Positions 44,313 to 53,272 of a stretch of DNA of 64,000 nucleotides are shown here, piece after piece (position 1 is the first letter of the stretch; each line of letters starts with the position of its first letter). The notes beneath the pieces were generated by a model. That model saw only the letters and a program-made list of their open reading frames with translations, did not search any database and was not told where the DNA came from. This DNA is from Lentzea sp. NBRC 105346 (GTDB lineage Bacteria; Actinomycetota; Actinomycetes; Mycobacteriales; Pseudonocardiaceae), in the NCBI RefSeq assembly GCF_030269605.1, contig NZ_BSTQ01000004.1, positions 405,953 through 469,952 on the forward strand, read 5' to 3'. Position numbers and translations under genes: made by a program.

Positions 44313-45836
44313 CTACCAGCCGACCTGCCGGGCGTAGGCCTCGGCGTCGCCGATCGGGTTGCCGCCCTGCTCGGCGCCGGGTGCGGGCAGGGGGACGCCG
44401 GGACACGTCAGATCCCGTTGCGGCACAACACCATCGACGACGAAGCTCTCGACGATGTCGTTGACACATGGGTTCGCGCGGCCGTAGATGCCGTGGTCGC
44501 CCTCGTCGTTGACCGTGAGCATGCGGCTGCCGGCGAACCGCGCGTGGGCCCGTTGCGCGCCTTCGAGCGGCGTGGCCGGGTCGCGTACCGACTGCACCAT
44601 CAGCACCGGCGGAACCCCGATTCCGGTGGGCCGCTTGAGATGCACGTTCGGGCGGTCCCAGAAGTGACACGGCCCGGCGATCGCGTAGTAGCCGACGAGC
44701 GGGTACTGCTTGCCGAGCTCGGTGAACCGCCGGTTGAGGTACTCCCGGCCGCCGTGGAACGGCGTGTCGTTGCACAGGATCGAGTACTGCGTGCCGAGGC
44801 TCGCGTCCGGATAGGACGCCTGGGCGGTGAACTGGTTTCCCTGCAGCATCACGAGGAACTGCGTGCCCTGCGTGAAGTTCAGCTTGTTGTACTGCGTCTG
44901 GATGAGCACGAGGTCCAGCAGCGTCGGCGTGACGACCGTGCCGTCCGGCAGCGTCACCGGCTGTTCGGCGAGCCTGGCGCGCGTCTTCTCGTAGACCTGC
45001 CGGACCTGTTCCGCGGTCGTGCCGAGGTGGAACACGTTGTCGTACTTGGCCACCCACGGCAGGTAGTCCGTGCGGAAGCGCCGCTCGAAGCCCGGTCCGA
45101 ACGCGCTGAACACCGTCTGCCAGTCCGAGGTGAACTCGGCGTTGGAGTCGAGGACGAACTTGTCGACGGACCGCGGGAAGTACGTGGCGTAGTAGGCGCC
45201 CATCCAGGTGCCGCCGGAGTAGCCGATCCAGCTGACCTTGTCCCGGTTCAGCAGCTGCCGCAACAGATCCAGGTCGCGGACCGTCTGCTCGGTGGTGACG
45301 AACGGCCCCAGCTCGCCGGACTTGCGCTGGCAGAACTTGGCCTGCAGCTCGTAGGTGTCGTTGAGCAGGTCGAGGTTGTCACGGCTGCGGTCGCGCGGGT
45401 CGACCTGGCCCAGCGCCTGATAGCCGCCGCACGTGACGTTGCTGCTGGCGCCGGTGCCGCGGACGTCGATGCCGATGATCTCGGTGTTCTGCAGCAGCTT
45501 CGGGCGGTTCAGGAAGGCCAGTGGCAACGTGCGGCCCGCGCCGCCGGGGCCGCCGGGGTTGGTGAAGACCGTTTTCTTCGGGGTGCCGACGCTGAGCCGG
45601 CTGACCGCGATCGTGATGGCCTTGCCCGGTGCCGCCCAGTTCATCGGGGTCTGGAACGTGCCGCACTCGAGCTTCTCGGCGCCCGGCGGTAGACCCGGTG
45701 GCGGCGGGTTGAAGCACGGTTTCCAGTCGATCTTCTGGGTGCTGAAGCCGGCCGGGAGGCCGGCGCTGGCCGGAGGACTGACGACGGCCGTGACGGTCAG
45801 CGCCGTGAGCAGGGTGATGAGCAACTTCCTGCGCAT
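44313..45836 (-). CDS. Secreted tripeptidyl-aminopeptidase-like alpha/beta hydrolase
   Basis: 507 residues. A Sec signal peptide (1-25) precedes an alpha/beta hydrolase of the Streptomyces SlpD/SlpE/TAP family (peptidase S33). The oxyanion segment is NPGGPGGAG and the nucleophile elbow GYSGG lies in SWIGYSGGTWMG. The C-terminal TAP-like domain includes GAQRAHARFAGSRMLTVNDEGDHGIYG with the catalytic His. It removes short peptides from protein N-termini outside the cell. ATG 45836 follows AAGGGGG. Convergent with the lipoprotein gene at 43614. Confidence 0.9.
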   Translation of the reverse strand: MRRKLLITLLTALTVTAVVSPPASAGLPAGFSTQKIDWKPCFNPPPPGLPPGAEKLECGTFQTPMNWAAPGKAITIAVSRLSVGTPKKTVFTNPGGPGGAGRTLPLAFLNRPKLLQNTEIIGIDVRGTGASSNVTCGGYQALGQVDPRDRSRDNLDLLNDTYELQAKFCQRKSGELGPFVTTEQTVRDLDLLRQLLNRDKVSWIGYSGGTWMGAYYATYFPRSVDKFVLDSNAEFTSDWQTVFSAFGPGFERRFRTDYLPWVAKYDNVFHLGTTAEQVRQVYEKTRARLAEQPVTLPDGTVVTPTLLDLVLIQTQYNKLNFTQGTQFLVMLQGNQFTAQASYPDASLGTQYSILCNDTPFHGGREYLNRRFTELGKQYPLVGYYAIAGPCHFWDRPNVHLKRPTGIGVPPVLMVQSVRDPATPLEGAQRAHARFAGSRMLTVNDEGDHGIYGRANPCVNDIVESFVVDGVVPQRDLTCPGVPLPAPGAEQGGNPIGDAEAYARQVGW

Positions 45837-45951
45837 CCGTTTCCCCCTTCTGATGCGTGGCGTGCCGAACACTCCATCGCGTCGAGGGGAGCGCCACAAC
45901 CACACAAAGGCGGAGGGCGGGACCGACTCTTGGCTTACGCCGAACGGGGGG

Positions 45952-46031
45952 CGCGAACGTAAGACACGAGGGGCCGGAGCGTAAGACTCGCGCGAGTCTT
46001 ACCGTCCGGCCCCCTGTGTCTTACGTTCGCG
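45952..46031. terminator. 80-bp near-perfect palindrome downstream of the mannose operon
   Basis: Outer arms 45952-45967 and 46016-46031 pair perfectly over 16 bp. GGGGCCGGA (45970-45978) pairs with TCCGGCCCC, and the centre is a further perfect 22-base palindrome (45981-46002). It starts 1 bp after the 3' end of the substrate-binding protein gene (minus strand), so a strong terminator/mRNA-stabilising structure is likely. The hairpin repeats the tail motif CGAACGTAAGACAC twice. Confidence 0.8.
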
Positions 46032-47009
46032 TCAGCACTTCTGCTTGTAGAAGTACTTCTCGTTCTGCGCGGCGTCGTCCTTCGTGATCGCGACCAGGTT
46101 GGTCTCGATGTTGCGCTTCACTTCCTTGCCGTCGATGGCCGCGATGGCCTGCTCGACGCCCTGCTTGCCGATGGTGGCCGGGTCCTGCGCGATGAGCGCC
46201 TGCACCACGCCGCCCTGGAGGTCCTGGACCTGCTTGGGCGAGGCGTCGAAGCCGACCAGGTTCACCGCACCGGTCTTGCCCGCGCTCTTGAGGCCGGTCG
46301 CGGCACCCTCACCGGTGTTGAGGTTGGTCGCGAACACACCGATCAGGTCCGGGTTGGCCGCCAGCGTCGCGGTGAGCTTCGACGCGGCCTGCGCGGGCTC
46401 GTTGTCGGTGTACTGCTGGCCCAGGTACTTCAGGTTCGAGTACTTCTTGATCTCGTCCTCGAAGCCCTTGGCGCGCGCGTCGGTCGTGGACGTGCCGGCC
46501 TTGGTGTTGAGCACCAGCACCGAGCCGGACTTGCCCGCCGCGAGCTTGTTGATGGTCTGCGCCGCCAGCTGGCCGCCCTGCTCGTTGTTCGACGAGATCG
46601 TGGACGCGGCGATCGAGGCGTCCTGCAGCTTGGTGTCGACCTCGATGACCTTGATGCCCGCGTCCTTGAGCTGCTTCATCGGGCCCGCCAACGCCTTGTC
46701 GTCGGTCGGGGCGATCAGCACGGCGGCCGGCTTGTTGGCCAGCACACCGGTGACGATCGGGATCTGCTGCGGTGCGTCGAACTTCGCGGGCGCCTGGGTG
46801 TCCACCTGGTACCCGGCGGCCTTGGCCGCCTCCTCGAAGCCGCACTGCATGGAGATGTAGAACGGCTCCGCCTGGATGCCCGGGATCAGCACCATCTTCT
46901 TGTTCGTCGCGGCGTTCGTGGAACCGGAGTCACCGATCTTGCCGCCACCGCCACAGGCGGTCAGCACCAGTGCGGCGGTGGCGAGCACCGCGACAGAGCG
47001 AATCTTCAT
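46032..47009 (-). CDS. Sugar ABC transporter substrate-binding lipoprotein
   Basis: 325 residues from ATG 47009. Lipobox LTAC (C19), Gly-rich linker, then a periplasmic-binding-protein type I fold (about 35-325; LIPGIQAEPFYISMQCGFEEAA, IPIVTGVLANKPAAVLIAPTDDKAL) like RbsB/XylF. It would bind a monosaccharide, probably mannose given its neighbours. Last gene of the lacI-manA-ATPase-permease-SBP unit, 18 bp after the permease, and followed by a large palindrome. Confidence 0.9.
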   Translation of the reverse strand: MKIRSVAVLATAALVLTACGGGGKIGDSGSTNAATNKKMVLIPGIQAEPFYISMQCGFEEAAKAAGYQVDTQAPAKFDAPQQIPIVTGVLANKPAAVLIAPTDDKALAGPMKQLKDAGIKVIEVDTKLQDASIAASTISSNNEQGGQLAAQTINKLAAGKSGSVLVLNTKAGTSTTDARAKGFEDEIKKYSNLKYLGQQYTDNEPAQAASKLTATLAANPDLIGVFATNLNTGEGAATGLKSAGKTGAVNLVGFDASPKQVQDLQGGVVQALIAQDPATIGKQGVEQAIAAIDGKEVKRNIETNLVAITKDDAAQNEKYFYKQKC

Positions 47010-47027
47010 TGATTCCAGCACCTTTCC

Positions 47028-48056
47028 CTAACGTTGGTTGCGCGCCCGACGCCGTGACTGGTCGAACCAGACGGCGACCACCAGGACGATCGCCATGGCG
47101 ATCGGCTGCCAGAACTTGTTGACCTCGACGAAAACGAGACCCTTCGACAGCACGGAAGGGATGAACACACCGAACACCGAACCGACGATCGAACCGACGC
47201 CGCCGAACACGCTCGTGCCGCCGAGGACGGTCGCCGCGATCGCGTTCAGGTTGTCGGTCTCGTGGCCGGTGACCGAGGCCGTGCGGTAGTACGCCAGTGC
47301 CATGAACCCGGCGAGCCCGGACAGGACACCGGCCAGGAGGTAGACCCGCGTCAGGTGGCCGGTGACCGAGATACCGACCCGGCGGGCCGCCTCCTCGTTG
47401 GAGCCGACCGCGTAGGTGTAGCGGCCGAACCGCGTGGTGTTGAGCACCAGTGCGCCCACGATGGTCACCGCGGCCGCGATCAGCACCATGTTCGGGATGC
47501 CGAGGTAGGTGCCGAACCCCACCGTGTCGGTGAGGTTCTCCGGGATGTTGCCGACGTTCGAGCCGTTGTTCAGCAACAGGGCCGCGCCCGTCGCCGCGCC
47601 GAACGAGCCGAGCGTCACGATCAGCGGCGGGATCTTCGCCCGCGCGATGAGGGTTCCGTTCAGGAAGCCCCACGCCGCACCCGAACCCAGTGCCACCAGC
47701 AGGCCGGCGAAGACCACATCCCAGCCCGCTTTGGTCGCGTCACCGTCGGACAACGCGTTCATGGTCTGCGCCGCCGCGACACCGGAGAACACCAGCACCG
47801 AGCCGACCGACAGGTCGATGCCGGACGTGATGATCACGTACGTCATGCCGACCGCGAGCACGAGCAGCACGGACGTCTCGGCGAGTGTCGTCTGGAATGT
47901 CACCTGGTTGAACACCGCGTCCGGGCGCAGCGCGCCGAACACCGCGATCAGCAGCACCAGCACGACGCCGATCCACAGGGCGTTCGCACCGGCCAGGCGC
48001 TTCAGCAACGGCGTCTCGTCCGATGTGGACAACGTTGTCTTCTCGGTCGTGCTCAT
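47028..48056 (-). CDS. Sugar ABC transporter permease (RbsC-type)
   Basis: 342 residues with about 10 transmembrane helices. Motifs ITSGIDLSVGSVLVFSGV and GGTSVFGGVGSIVGSVFGVF are typical of ribose/xylose-class permeases. Start ATG 48056 overlaps the ATPase stop by 4 bp. The longer frame to 48671 is read out of the ATPase gene and is rejected. A perfect GACAACGTTGTC lies in the coding sequence near the 5' end (48028-48039). Confidence 0.92.
   Translation of the reverse strand: MSTTEKTTLSTSDETPLLKRLAGANALWIGVVLVLLIAVFGALRPDAVFNQVTFQTTLAETSVLLVLAVGMTYVIITSGIDLSVGSVLVFSGVAAAQTMNALSDGDATKAGWDVVFAGLLVALGSGAAWGFLNGTLIARAKIPPLIVTLGSFGAATGAALLLNNGSNVGNIPENLTDTVGFGTYLGIPNMVLIAAAVTIVGALVLNTTRFGRYTYAVGSNEEAARRVGISVTGHLTRVYLLAGVLSGLAGFMALAYYRTASVTGHETDNLNAIAATVLGGTSVFGGVGSIVGSVFGVFIPSVLSKGLVFVEVNKFWQPIAMAIVLVVAVWFDQSRRRARNQR
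48028..48039. promoter_or_regulatory. GACAACGTTGTC palindrome inside the permease gene
   Basis: Identical to the palindrome over the lacI start (50859). It falls in codons for Thr-Thr-Leu-Ser near the permease N-terminus, so it may be coincidental; an internal roadblock operator is possible. Confidence 0.3.
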
Positions 48057-48817
48057 GCCGCGTCCTCCTGCGAAAGCGCGCCCGTCATGGCGCCGACGAG
48101 CTCCTCGACGGTCGTGTCCGGGCCCTTGAAGCGCGCCACGCGCCTGCCCAGGCGCAGCACCTCGATCCGGTCGGACACCGACAGCACCTCGGGCATGTTG
48201 TGGCTGATCAGCACGACCGCGATGCCCTGGTCCCGCACGCGCTTGATCACATCGAGCACGCGTTCCCGTTGCACCACACCGAGTGCGGCCGTCGGCTCGT
48301 CCATGAACACGAGCTTCGACGCCCACGCCACCGACCGCGCCACGGCCACGCTCTGCCGCTGACCGCCGGACAACGCCGCGATCGGGACGTCGATCGACTG
48401 CAGCGACACGCCCAGGTTGCGGAAGTGCTCCGCGGCGTGCCGGCGCATCTCCTTCTTGTCCAGCACGCCGAACCAGCCCAGCGGCCCGGACCTCTTCAGC
48501 TCCCGGCCCAGGTACAGGTTCGCGGCCGGGTCGAGGTCCGGTGCGACCGCGAGGTCCTGGAACACCGTCTCGATGCCCAGGTCGCGCGCGTCGGTCGGCG
48601 ACGACAGCGTCACCGGCTCGCCCTCGAACAACAGCTCGCCGTCGTTCGGTTGCTCCACACCGGAAAGACACTTCACGAGGGTCGACTTGCCCGCGCCGTT
48701 GTCGCCGATGAGCGACACGACTTCGCCGGGATACGCCGTGAAGGACGCGCCGCGCAGCGCCTCGACGCTGCCGTAGTGCTTGACGAGATTGCGCGCCTCC
48801 AGCAACGGTTCACTCAC
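48053..48817 (-). CDS. Sugar ABC transporter ATP-binding protein
   Basis: 254 residues with a single nucleotide-binding domain: Walker A GDNGAGKST, signature LSGGQRQSV, Walker B VFMDEPTAAL. Unlike RbsA it has one domain, so it presumably works as a homodimer with the RbsC-type permease; this short form is common in actinomycetes. GTG 48817 (MSEPLLEARNLVKHYG) is chosen over the longer frame to 48835. It overlaps manA by 8 bp and the permease by 4 bp. Confidence 0.91.
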   Translation of the reverse strand: MSEPLLEARNLVKHYGSVEALRGASFTAYPGEVVSLIGDNGAGKSTLVKCLSGVEQPNDGELLFEGEPVTLSSPTDARDLGIETVFQDLAVAPDLDPAANLYLGRELKRSGPLGWFGVLDKKEMRRHAAEHFRNLGVSLQSIDVPIAALSGGQRQSVAVARSVAWASKLVFMDEPTAALGVVQRERVLDVIKRVRDQGIAVVLISHNMPEVLSVSDRIEVLRLGRRVARFKGPDTTVEELVGAMTGALSQEDAA

Positions 48818-49832
48818 TTGAAGAACCCTCCACACTGGACAGCAGTGGCGGCCGGCATCGGATCGCCACGAGGTCTCCCACCAGTCCGGTCTCGCCCGCC
48901 GCGTGCGGCACGACGACCGTACTGCCCTTCTGCACCGGCAGCGAGCCGAGCGTTCCGCTGCCCTCCAGCACCACGAGCACGGCGAACGACGGTTCGAGAC
49001 CGAAGGAGCCGTCGACGTGCAGCCGGTCCGCCTGGAAGAACGGATCGGCGTCGGCGCTGAACAGGTTGACTGACGACGTTGTCATACCGCCGGTCTCCCG
49101 CACGAGCGAACCGAGGTTCGCGCCCCAGCCGGTGCGGTCGACGCAGTCGAGCGCGGTGTCGTACCCGAGCCCGAGGTGGCCGATGTCCGCGTTGGCCAGG
49201 AAGCCCTGCCACTCCAGCGTGACCGAGAAGTCGGTCGGCTGCTGGAGTTCGACGATGAACACGCCCTCACCGATGGCGTGCGGCAGGCCGGCGGGCACGA
49301 AAACCGTGTCGCCTGCCTTGACCCGCACCGGGTTGAGCGCTTCGAGCATCGCCGCAGTGTTCTGAGTGGACACCCAGTTGGCAACGGTCTCGGCCGAAAC
49401 GTTATCGCGGAATCCGATGTAGACGGTCGGGTCCGCGCCCTGCGTCCCCACCACGATCCACGACTCGGTCTTGCCGTGCCTGCAGTTCAGGTGCTTCGAC
49501 GCGAAGGCGTTCGACGGGTGGCAGTGCACCGGCAGCCGCTGCCCGGCGTCGAGCAGCTTGACCAGCAACGCCGTGTCCGCGCCGAAGATCTTGACGTGGT
49601 CGGCGCCGAGCCAGCTCTCCGGGTCGGCCCGCACGGCGTCGCGCAGCAGCCGTCCGTCGGGCAACGTCGACAACCCGGCCAGGTCGCGGCCGTAGAGCGT
49701 GGTGGTCGACGCTACCCAGTCCTCGGGGCCGAACTCGGTGGCCTCATCGAAACCCCGCAGCTTCGCGATGGCCTCACCACCGCGGTAGAACTGCTTGGGC
49801 TGGTTGGCCGGTAATTCGACAGGCCGGTTCAC
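48810..49832 (-). CDS. manA: Mannose-6-phosphate isomerase, class I
   Basis: 340 residues, cupin-type phosphomannose isomerase converting mannose-6-P to fructose-6-P. Zinc-binding residues are in LPVHCHPSNAFASKH and the glutamate/histidine of GLPHAIGEG. Start overlaps the lacI stop by 4 bp (49829-49832), placing it inside the operon. With the ABC importer it feeds imported mannose into glycolysis after phosphorylation; the kinase is not in the window. Confidence 0.92.
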   Translation of the reverse strand: MNRPVELPANQPKQFYRGGEAIAKLRGFDEATEFGPEDWVASTTTLYGRDLAGLSTLPDGRLLRDAVRADPESWLGADHVKIFGADTALLVKLLDAGQRLPVHCHPSNAFASKHLNCRHGKTESWIVVGTQGADPTVYIGFRDNVSAETVANWVSTQNTAAMLEALNPVRVKAGDTVFVPAGLPHAIGEGVFIVELQQPTDFSVTLEWQGFLANADIGHLGLGYDTALDCVDRTGWGANLGSLVRETGGMTTSSVNLFSADADPFFQADRLHVDGSFGLEPSFAVLVVLEGSGTLGSLPVQKGSTVVVPHAAGETGLVGDLVAIRCRPPLLSSVEGSSSE

Positions 49833-50872
49833 GCACGGACCTCCCCTGATCCTCTCGGCACCAAACGCACCGGCAGCACGACGCGGCGCGGTGGTGAGTT
49901 GTCGCCGTCCAGTCGGGCGAACAACAGATCCGTGGCCGCCTTGCCCAGCGCGCTCGCGTCGTGCGCGATGACGCTGACCGGCGGGCTCAGCAGGTCGGCG
50001 AGCTCGAAGTCGTCGAAGCCGACCAGCGCCGGGCGCTGCGCCGACCCCGCGAGCGCGCGCAGCACGTGCACGGTGATCCGGTTGTTGCCGGTCACCAGGG
50101 CGGTGGCGGGCTCGCGCCCGTTCTGCAGGCGGTGCAGCGCGGCGGTGACCGTGCGCTCGTCGTGCGGGCCCATGACCACCAGTTCCTCGTGGTACCCGAT
50201 GCCCGCCCGCACACAGCCCTCGCGGTAGCCGCGCAGGCGCTCGTTGGCGGTGAAGATGTCCGGCGCGTCACCGAGGAACGCGATGCGGCGGTGGCCGTGC
50301 GCGGCGAGGTGCGTGACCGCCTCCACGGTGCCGCCGATGTTGTCCACCAGCACGGTGTCCGCGACGACGTCGCCGGCGGGGCGGTCGAGGAAGACGACCG
50401 GCGTGCCCGCGCGCATCTCCGGCACCAGGTAGCTGTGCTGCAGCCCGGCGGGCACGATCAGCAGCCCGTCCACGCGGCGTGAGCAGAACTCCAGGGCCAG
50501 CTCGCGCTCGCGGCCGGGGTCCTCGTCCGATGACCCGGAGATCACCTGACGTCCGCGCAACCGGGCGATCTCCTCGACAGCGCGCGTCACGCCGGAGTAG
50601 AACGGGTTGCCGACGTCTTCCAGGACGAGGCCGATGGTGCCGGTCGACGAACCGCGGCGCAGGTTGCGCGCGCTGAGGTTGCGCCGGAAGCCGAGCTGGT
50701 CGATGGCGGCGAGCACGCGCTCGGCCGTCGACGGATGCACGCCCGGTTCGTCGTTGACCACGCGTGACACGGTCTTGATGCTGACGCCCGCGAGACGCGC
50801 GACGTCGTTCATCGTCGCGCGGCGGACCTTGCGCGGACCGACGGCGGTACCGCCTGGGGACAACGTTGTCAT
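49829..50872 (-). CDS. LacI-family transcriptional regulator
   Basis: 347 residues from ATG 50872; the frame runs on upstream to 51154 but without LacI similarity. The helix-turn-helix with hinge is at about 20-65 (MNDVARLAGVSIKTVSRVVNDEPGVHPSTAERV). The C-terminal effector domain is PBP type I-like (LVLEDVGNPFYSGVTRAVEEIA ... VGFDDFELADLLSPPVSV). First gene of the operon with manA and the ABC importer. The likely ligand is a mannose derivative. A 12-bp palindrome covers its own start codon, and a similar one lies in the promoter of the divergent GH47 gene. Confidence 0.92.
   Translation of the reverse strand: MTTLSPGGTAVGPRKVRRATMNDVARLAGVSIKTVSRVVNDEPGVHPSTAERVLAAIDQLGFRRNLSARNLRRGSSTGTIGLVLEDVGNPFYSGVTRAVEEIARLRGRQVISGSSDEDPGRERELALEFCSRRVDGLLIVPAGLQHSYLVPEMRAGTPVVFLDRPAGDVVADTVLVDNIGGTVEAVTHLAAHGHRRIAFLGDAPDIFTANERLRGYREGCVRAGIGYHEELVVMGPHDERTVTAALHRLQNGREPATALVTGNNRITVHVLRALAGSAQRPALVGFDDFELADLLSPPVSVIAHDASALGKAATDLLFARLDGDNSPPRRVVLPVRLVPRGSGEVRA
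50859..50870. promoter_or_regulatory. LacI-type operator at the lacI start (O1)
   Basis: GACAACGTTGTC, a perfect 12-bp palindrome with central CG as in many LacI-family operators, overlapping the lacI start codon. Probable autoregulation. Similar site at 51017-51028. Confidence 0.55.
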
Positions 50873-51016
50873 AGTGGCGGAATCACACACCGTCTCATCA
50901 GCCCTTGTCAACAGCTTCGGAACCGGTACAGCGTTGGTTCCTTTGCCTGCGGGGTGTCCAAAACGGGACAGAACCCTTGACGCGGCGGGGACACGGCGCG
51001 CAAGGATCCGAACACG

Positions 51017-51028
51017 GACAGCGTTGTC
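51017..51028. promoter_or_regulatory. LacI-type operator before the GH47 gene (O2)
   Basis: GACAGCGTTGTC, one base from the site over the lacI start, ending 20 bp before the alpha-mannosidase ATG. A further partial copy, TACAGCGTTGG, is at 50927-50937. Binding by the adjacent LacI protein is inferred. Confidence 0.55.
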
Positions 51029-51048
51029 ACCCTGCATCTGGAGTAGCC

Positions 51049-52509
51049 ATGAGGAACCTGCCTCGGCGCACCCTGCTGTCACTGCTCGGAGCGGCCGGTC
51101 TGACCGGTGTAACCGGCACCGCGTGGGCCACACCGCCCTCTCCGTCGGCTCCACCTCCCGAAGGCTCCGGCGTCACGGCCGCTGATGTGCCTGCTGTGTT
51201 CGCCCCGCCGCCCGGTGGGTGGCGTGCCGTCGCCGAGGACGTGCGGCGCGAGACGCAGTGGTCCTGGCGGTCCTATGTGGACCGTGCGTTCGGACATGAC
51301 CAGATCAAGCCGGTGTCCGGCGGTTACGAGGAGTTCTTCGTCGACGGCCACCCGATGGGCCTCACCGTCGTCGAGGCGCTCGACACGTTGTGGCTCATGG
51401 AGCTCGACGAAGAGTTCGCCCAGGGCCTCAAGTGGGTCCACGACAACCTGAACTTCGACGTCAACGCCTCGTTCCAGGTCTTCGAGACCAACATCCGCAT
51501 GCTCGGCGGCCTGCTCTCGGCCTACCACGTGAGCGGCGACCCGAAGCTGCTGTCGCTGGCGCGCGACCTCGGCGACCGGCTGCTCGTCGCGTTCACCAAG
51601 TCGCCCACCGGAATTCCGTACCGCTACGTGAACCTGCGCACGGGTGCGGTGTCGTCGCCGGAGACGAACCTGGCCGAGACCGGCACCTACATCACCGAGT
51701 TCGGCGTGTTGTCGCGCTGGACCGGCGACCCGAAGTACTACAACGCGGCCAAGAAGGCGTTCCGCGTGACGTTCGACAAACGGTCCTCTTTGGACCTGTT
51801 GCCGTGGGACGTGCACGCGGAGACCGGCGAGTGGCGCAACCGCACGGCGACCGTCGGCCCGCCCGCGGACTCGTACTACGAGTACCTGTGGGACGGCTAC
51901 CGGCTCTTCGGCGACACCGACCTCAAGCGCTGGTACGACGTGCTCATCGCGGGCATCAACCGCCGGCAGGCCGAGACCGTGAACGGCCGCCTCTGGTTCG
52001 CGCAGGTCGACGCATTCACCGGTCGGCGCACCTCCCGTTCGCAGAGCGAGCTCGCGTCGTTCTGGGCGGGTCTCGCGGCCGAGGGCGGCGACGTCGCGCG
52101 CGGCCGGGCGTACCACGACTCGTGGACCGCGGTGCAGGACCGGTACGGCGTGCTGCCCGAGGGCATTTCGTATCCCTCGTTGAACGCCACCTCGGTCGGC
52201 AACCAGCTGCGGCCCGAGTACGCGGACGCCGCGTTCGTGCTGTGGCTCAAGACCGGGGACGAGCTGTACCGCAACCGTGCCTACACGCACTACCAGCAGA
52301 TGAAGAGCTCTTCGAAGACCCGGTACGGGTACACGATCATCGCCGACGTCACCACGACGCCGAAGCGCAAGGGCGACTTCTGTCCCGGCTACTGGTGGTC
52401 GGAGCAGCTGAAGTACTACTGGCTGATCTTCGGTGACGCCAAGCGGTTCGACTACCGCGACAACTACCTGTCCACGGAAGGCAACATCTTCCGCGGCGCC
52501 CGCAGGTAG
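51049..52509 (+). CDS. Glycoside hydrolase family 47 alpha-mannosidase, Tat-exported
   Basis: 486 residues. A Tat signal peptide is visible (RNLPRRTLLSLLGAAGLTG). The remainder is an (alpha/alpha)7-barrel typical of GH47 class I mannosidases, with VEALDTLWLMEL, FETNIRMLGGLLSAYH, NLAETGTYITEFGVLSRWTGD, DSYYEYLWDGY and LRPEYADAAFVLW. GH47 enzymes trim alpha-1,2-linked mannose and need Ca2+. They are mainly eukaryotic ER/Golgi enzymes, less common in bacteria. ATG 51049 follows CTGGAG. Divergent from the lacI-manA-ABC operon. Family is clear; bond specificity is inferred. Confidence 0.9.
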   Translation: MRNLPRRTLLSLLGAAGLTGVTGTAWATPPSPSAPPPEGSGVTAADVPAVFAPPPGGWRAVAEDVRRETQWSWRSYVDRAFGHDQIKPVSGGYEEFFVDGHPMGLTVVEALDTLWLMELDEEFAQGLKWVHDNLNFDVNASFQVFETNIRMLGGLLSAYHVSGDPKLLSLARDLGDRLLVAFTKSPTGIPYRYVNLRTGAVSSPETNLAETGTYITEFGVLSRWTGDPKYYNAAKKAFRVTFDKRSSLDLLPWDVHAETGEWRNRTATVGPPADSYYEYLWDGYRLFGDTDLKRWYDVLIAGINRRQAETVNGRLWFAQVDAFTGRRTSRSQSELASFWAGLAAEGGDVARGRAYHDSWTAVQDRYGVLPEGISYPSLNATSVGNQLRPEYADAAFVLWLKTGDELYRNRAYTHYQQMKSSSKTRYGYTIIADVTTTPKRKGDFCPGYWWSEQLKYYWLIFGDAKRFDYRDNYLSTEGNIFRGARR

Positions 52510-52571
52510 GAGACTCCGGGAGCGGCCCTCGAAGACGGCGGCGGGAGGGCCGCTCCCGGTCCCTTGTGAAC

Positions 52572-52626
52572 TGCCGTTAAGGCCACCTTCACTGCGTTGG
52601 ACGCAGTGAAGGTGGCCTTAACGGCA
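52572..52626. terminator. Bidirectional hairpin terminator, 26-bp perfect stem
   Basis: Arms 52572-52597 and 52601-52626 are perfectly complementary over 26 bp with a three-base loop (TGG). It lies between convergent genes, 63 bp after the GH47 stop and 5 bp from the next gene's stop. Similar GTGAAGGTGGCCTTAACGGC-like hairpins are common in Pseudonocardiales, to my recollection. Confidence 0.85.
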
Positions 52627-52630
52627 CACC

Positions 52631-53272
52631 TCAGCAGGCCACGATCAGGCCCGTCAGGGCGTGGCAGGTGGCCGACGAGAGGTTGTTGGCGGCCTTGGTG
52701 TCCACCGGGCTGCTGCCGTACACCTCGCCGCGCACGGTCAGTGGGCCCAGCGCCAGCAGGTCCGGGTCGGCGGTCAGCCGGACGTCGGCGGACGTTCCGT
52801 GCTGCACGCCCAGGTAGCAGTAGGCGGTCCGTTTGCCCGGCAGGCGCAGGCAGTCGCGGCTGCCGCCCCACGACAGGCCGTCCGGCCACGTCACGCGCAC
52901 CCGCACGGCGCCCAGATCGCCCACGCCGTCGAGGTTGTGCGCCGTGACGCGGAACGTCAGGCCGCCGCCGATCGGCACGGACACGCCGCGTGGCGCCGAG
53001 ACCGTGACGCCCCAGTCGCCCAGTTCGGGCGGGAAGACGTCCCGGCCGACGCAGGCGCCTTCGCCTACCGAGAACACCAGTTCGCCTGGGCAGCGTTCGT
53101 AGCGGGCCTTCCCGGCGCCCAGGCAGCGGTAGAAGCCGTCGGCGCCAACGGGGTCGGCGGTCAGCTCCGAACCCGTGCACTCGGCGGCGATGCCGGGATC
53201 CGGTGGGGGGAACGCGTTGGCTGTGGGGGTGAAGAGCAGAAGCGCGGCGACCGCCGCGATGAGCACGCGCAT
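52631..53272 (-). CDS. Secreted protein with chitin-binding-like and DUF11-like domains
   Basis: 213 residues from ATG 53272. A Sec signal peptide (1-22, ending TANAFP) precedes a Cys-rich module (ECTGSELTADPVGADGFYRC, then KARYERCPGELVFS and GACV) that resembles the peritrophin-A/CBM14 chitin-binding motif by cysteine spacing. A beta-sandwich (about 95-200; GGGLTFRVTAHNLDGVGDLGAVRVRVTWPDG) resembling DUF11 repeats follows. It may bind a fungal or bacterial wall glycan. The CBM14 call is tentative. Convergent with the GH47 gene. Confidence 0.72.
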   Translation of the reverse strand: MRVLIAAVAALLLFTPTANAFPPPDPGIAAECTGSELTADPVGADGFYRCLGAGKARYERCPGELVFSVGEGACVGRDVFPPELGDWGVTVSAPRGVSVPIGGGLTFRVTAHNLDGVGDLGAVRVRVTWPDGLSWGGSRDCLRLPGKRTAYCYLGVQHGTSADVRLTADPDLLALGPLTVRGEVYGSSPVDTKAANNLSSATCHALTGLIVAC

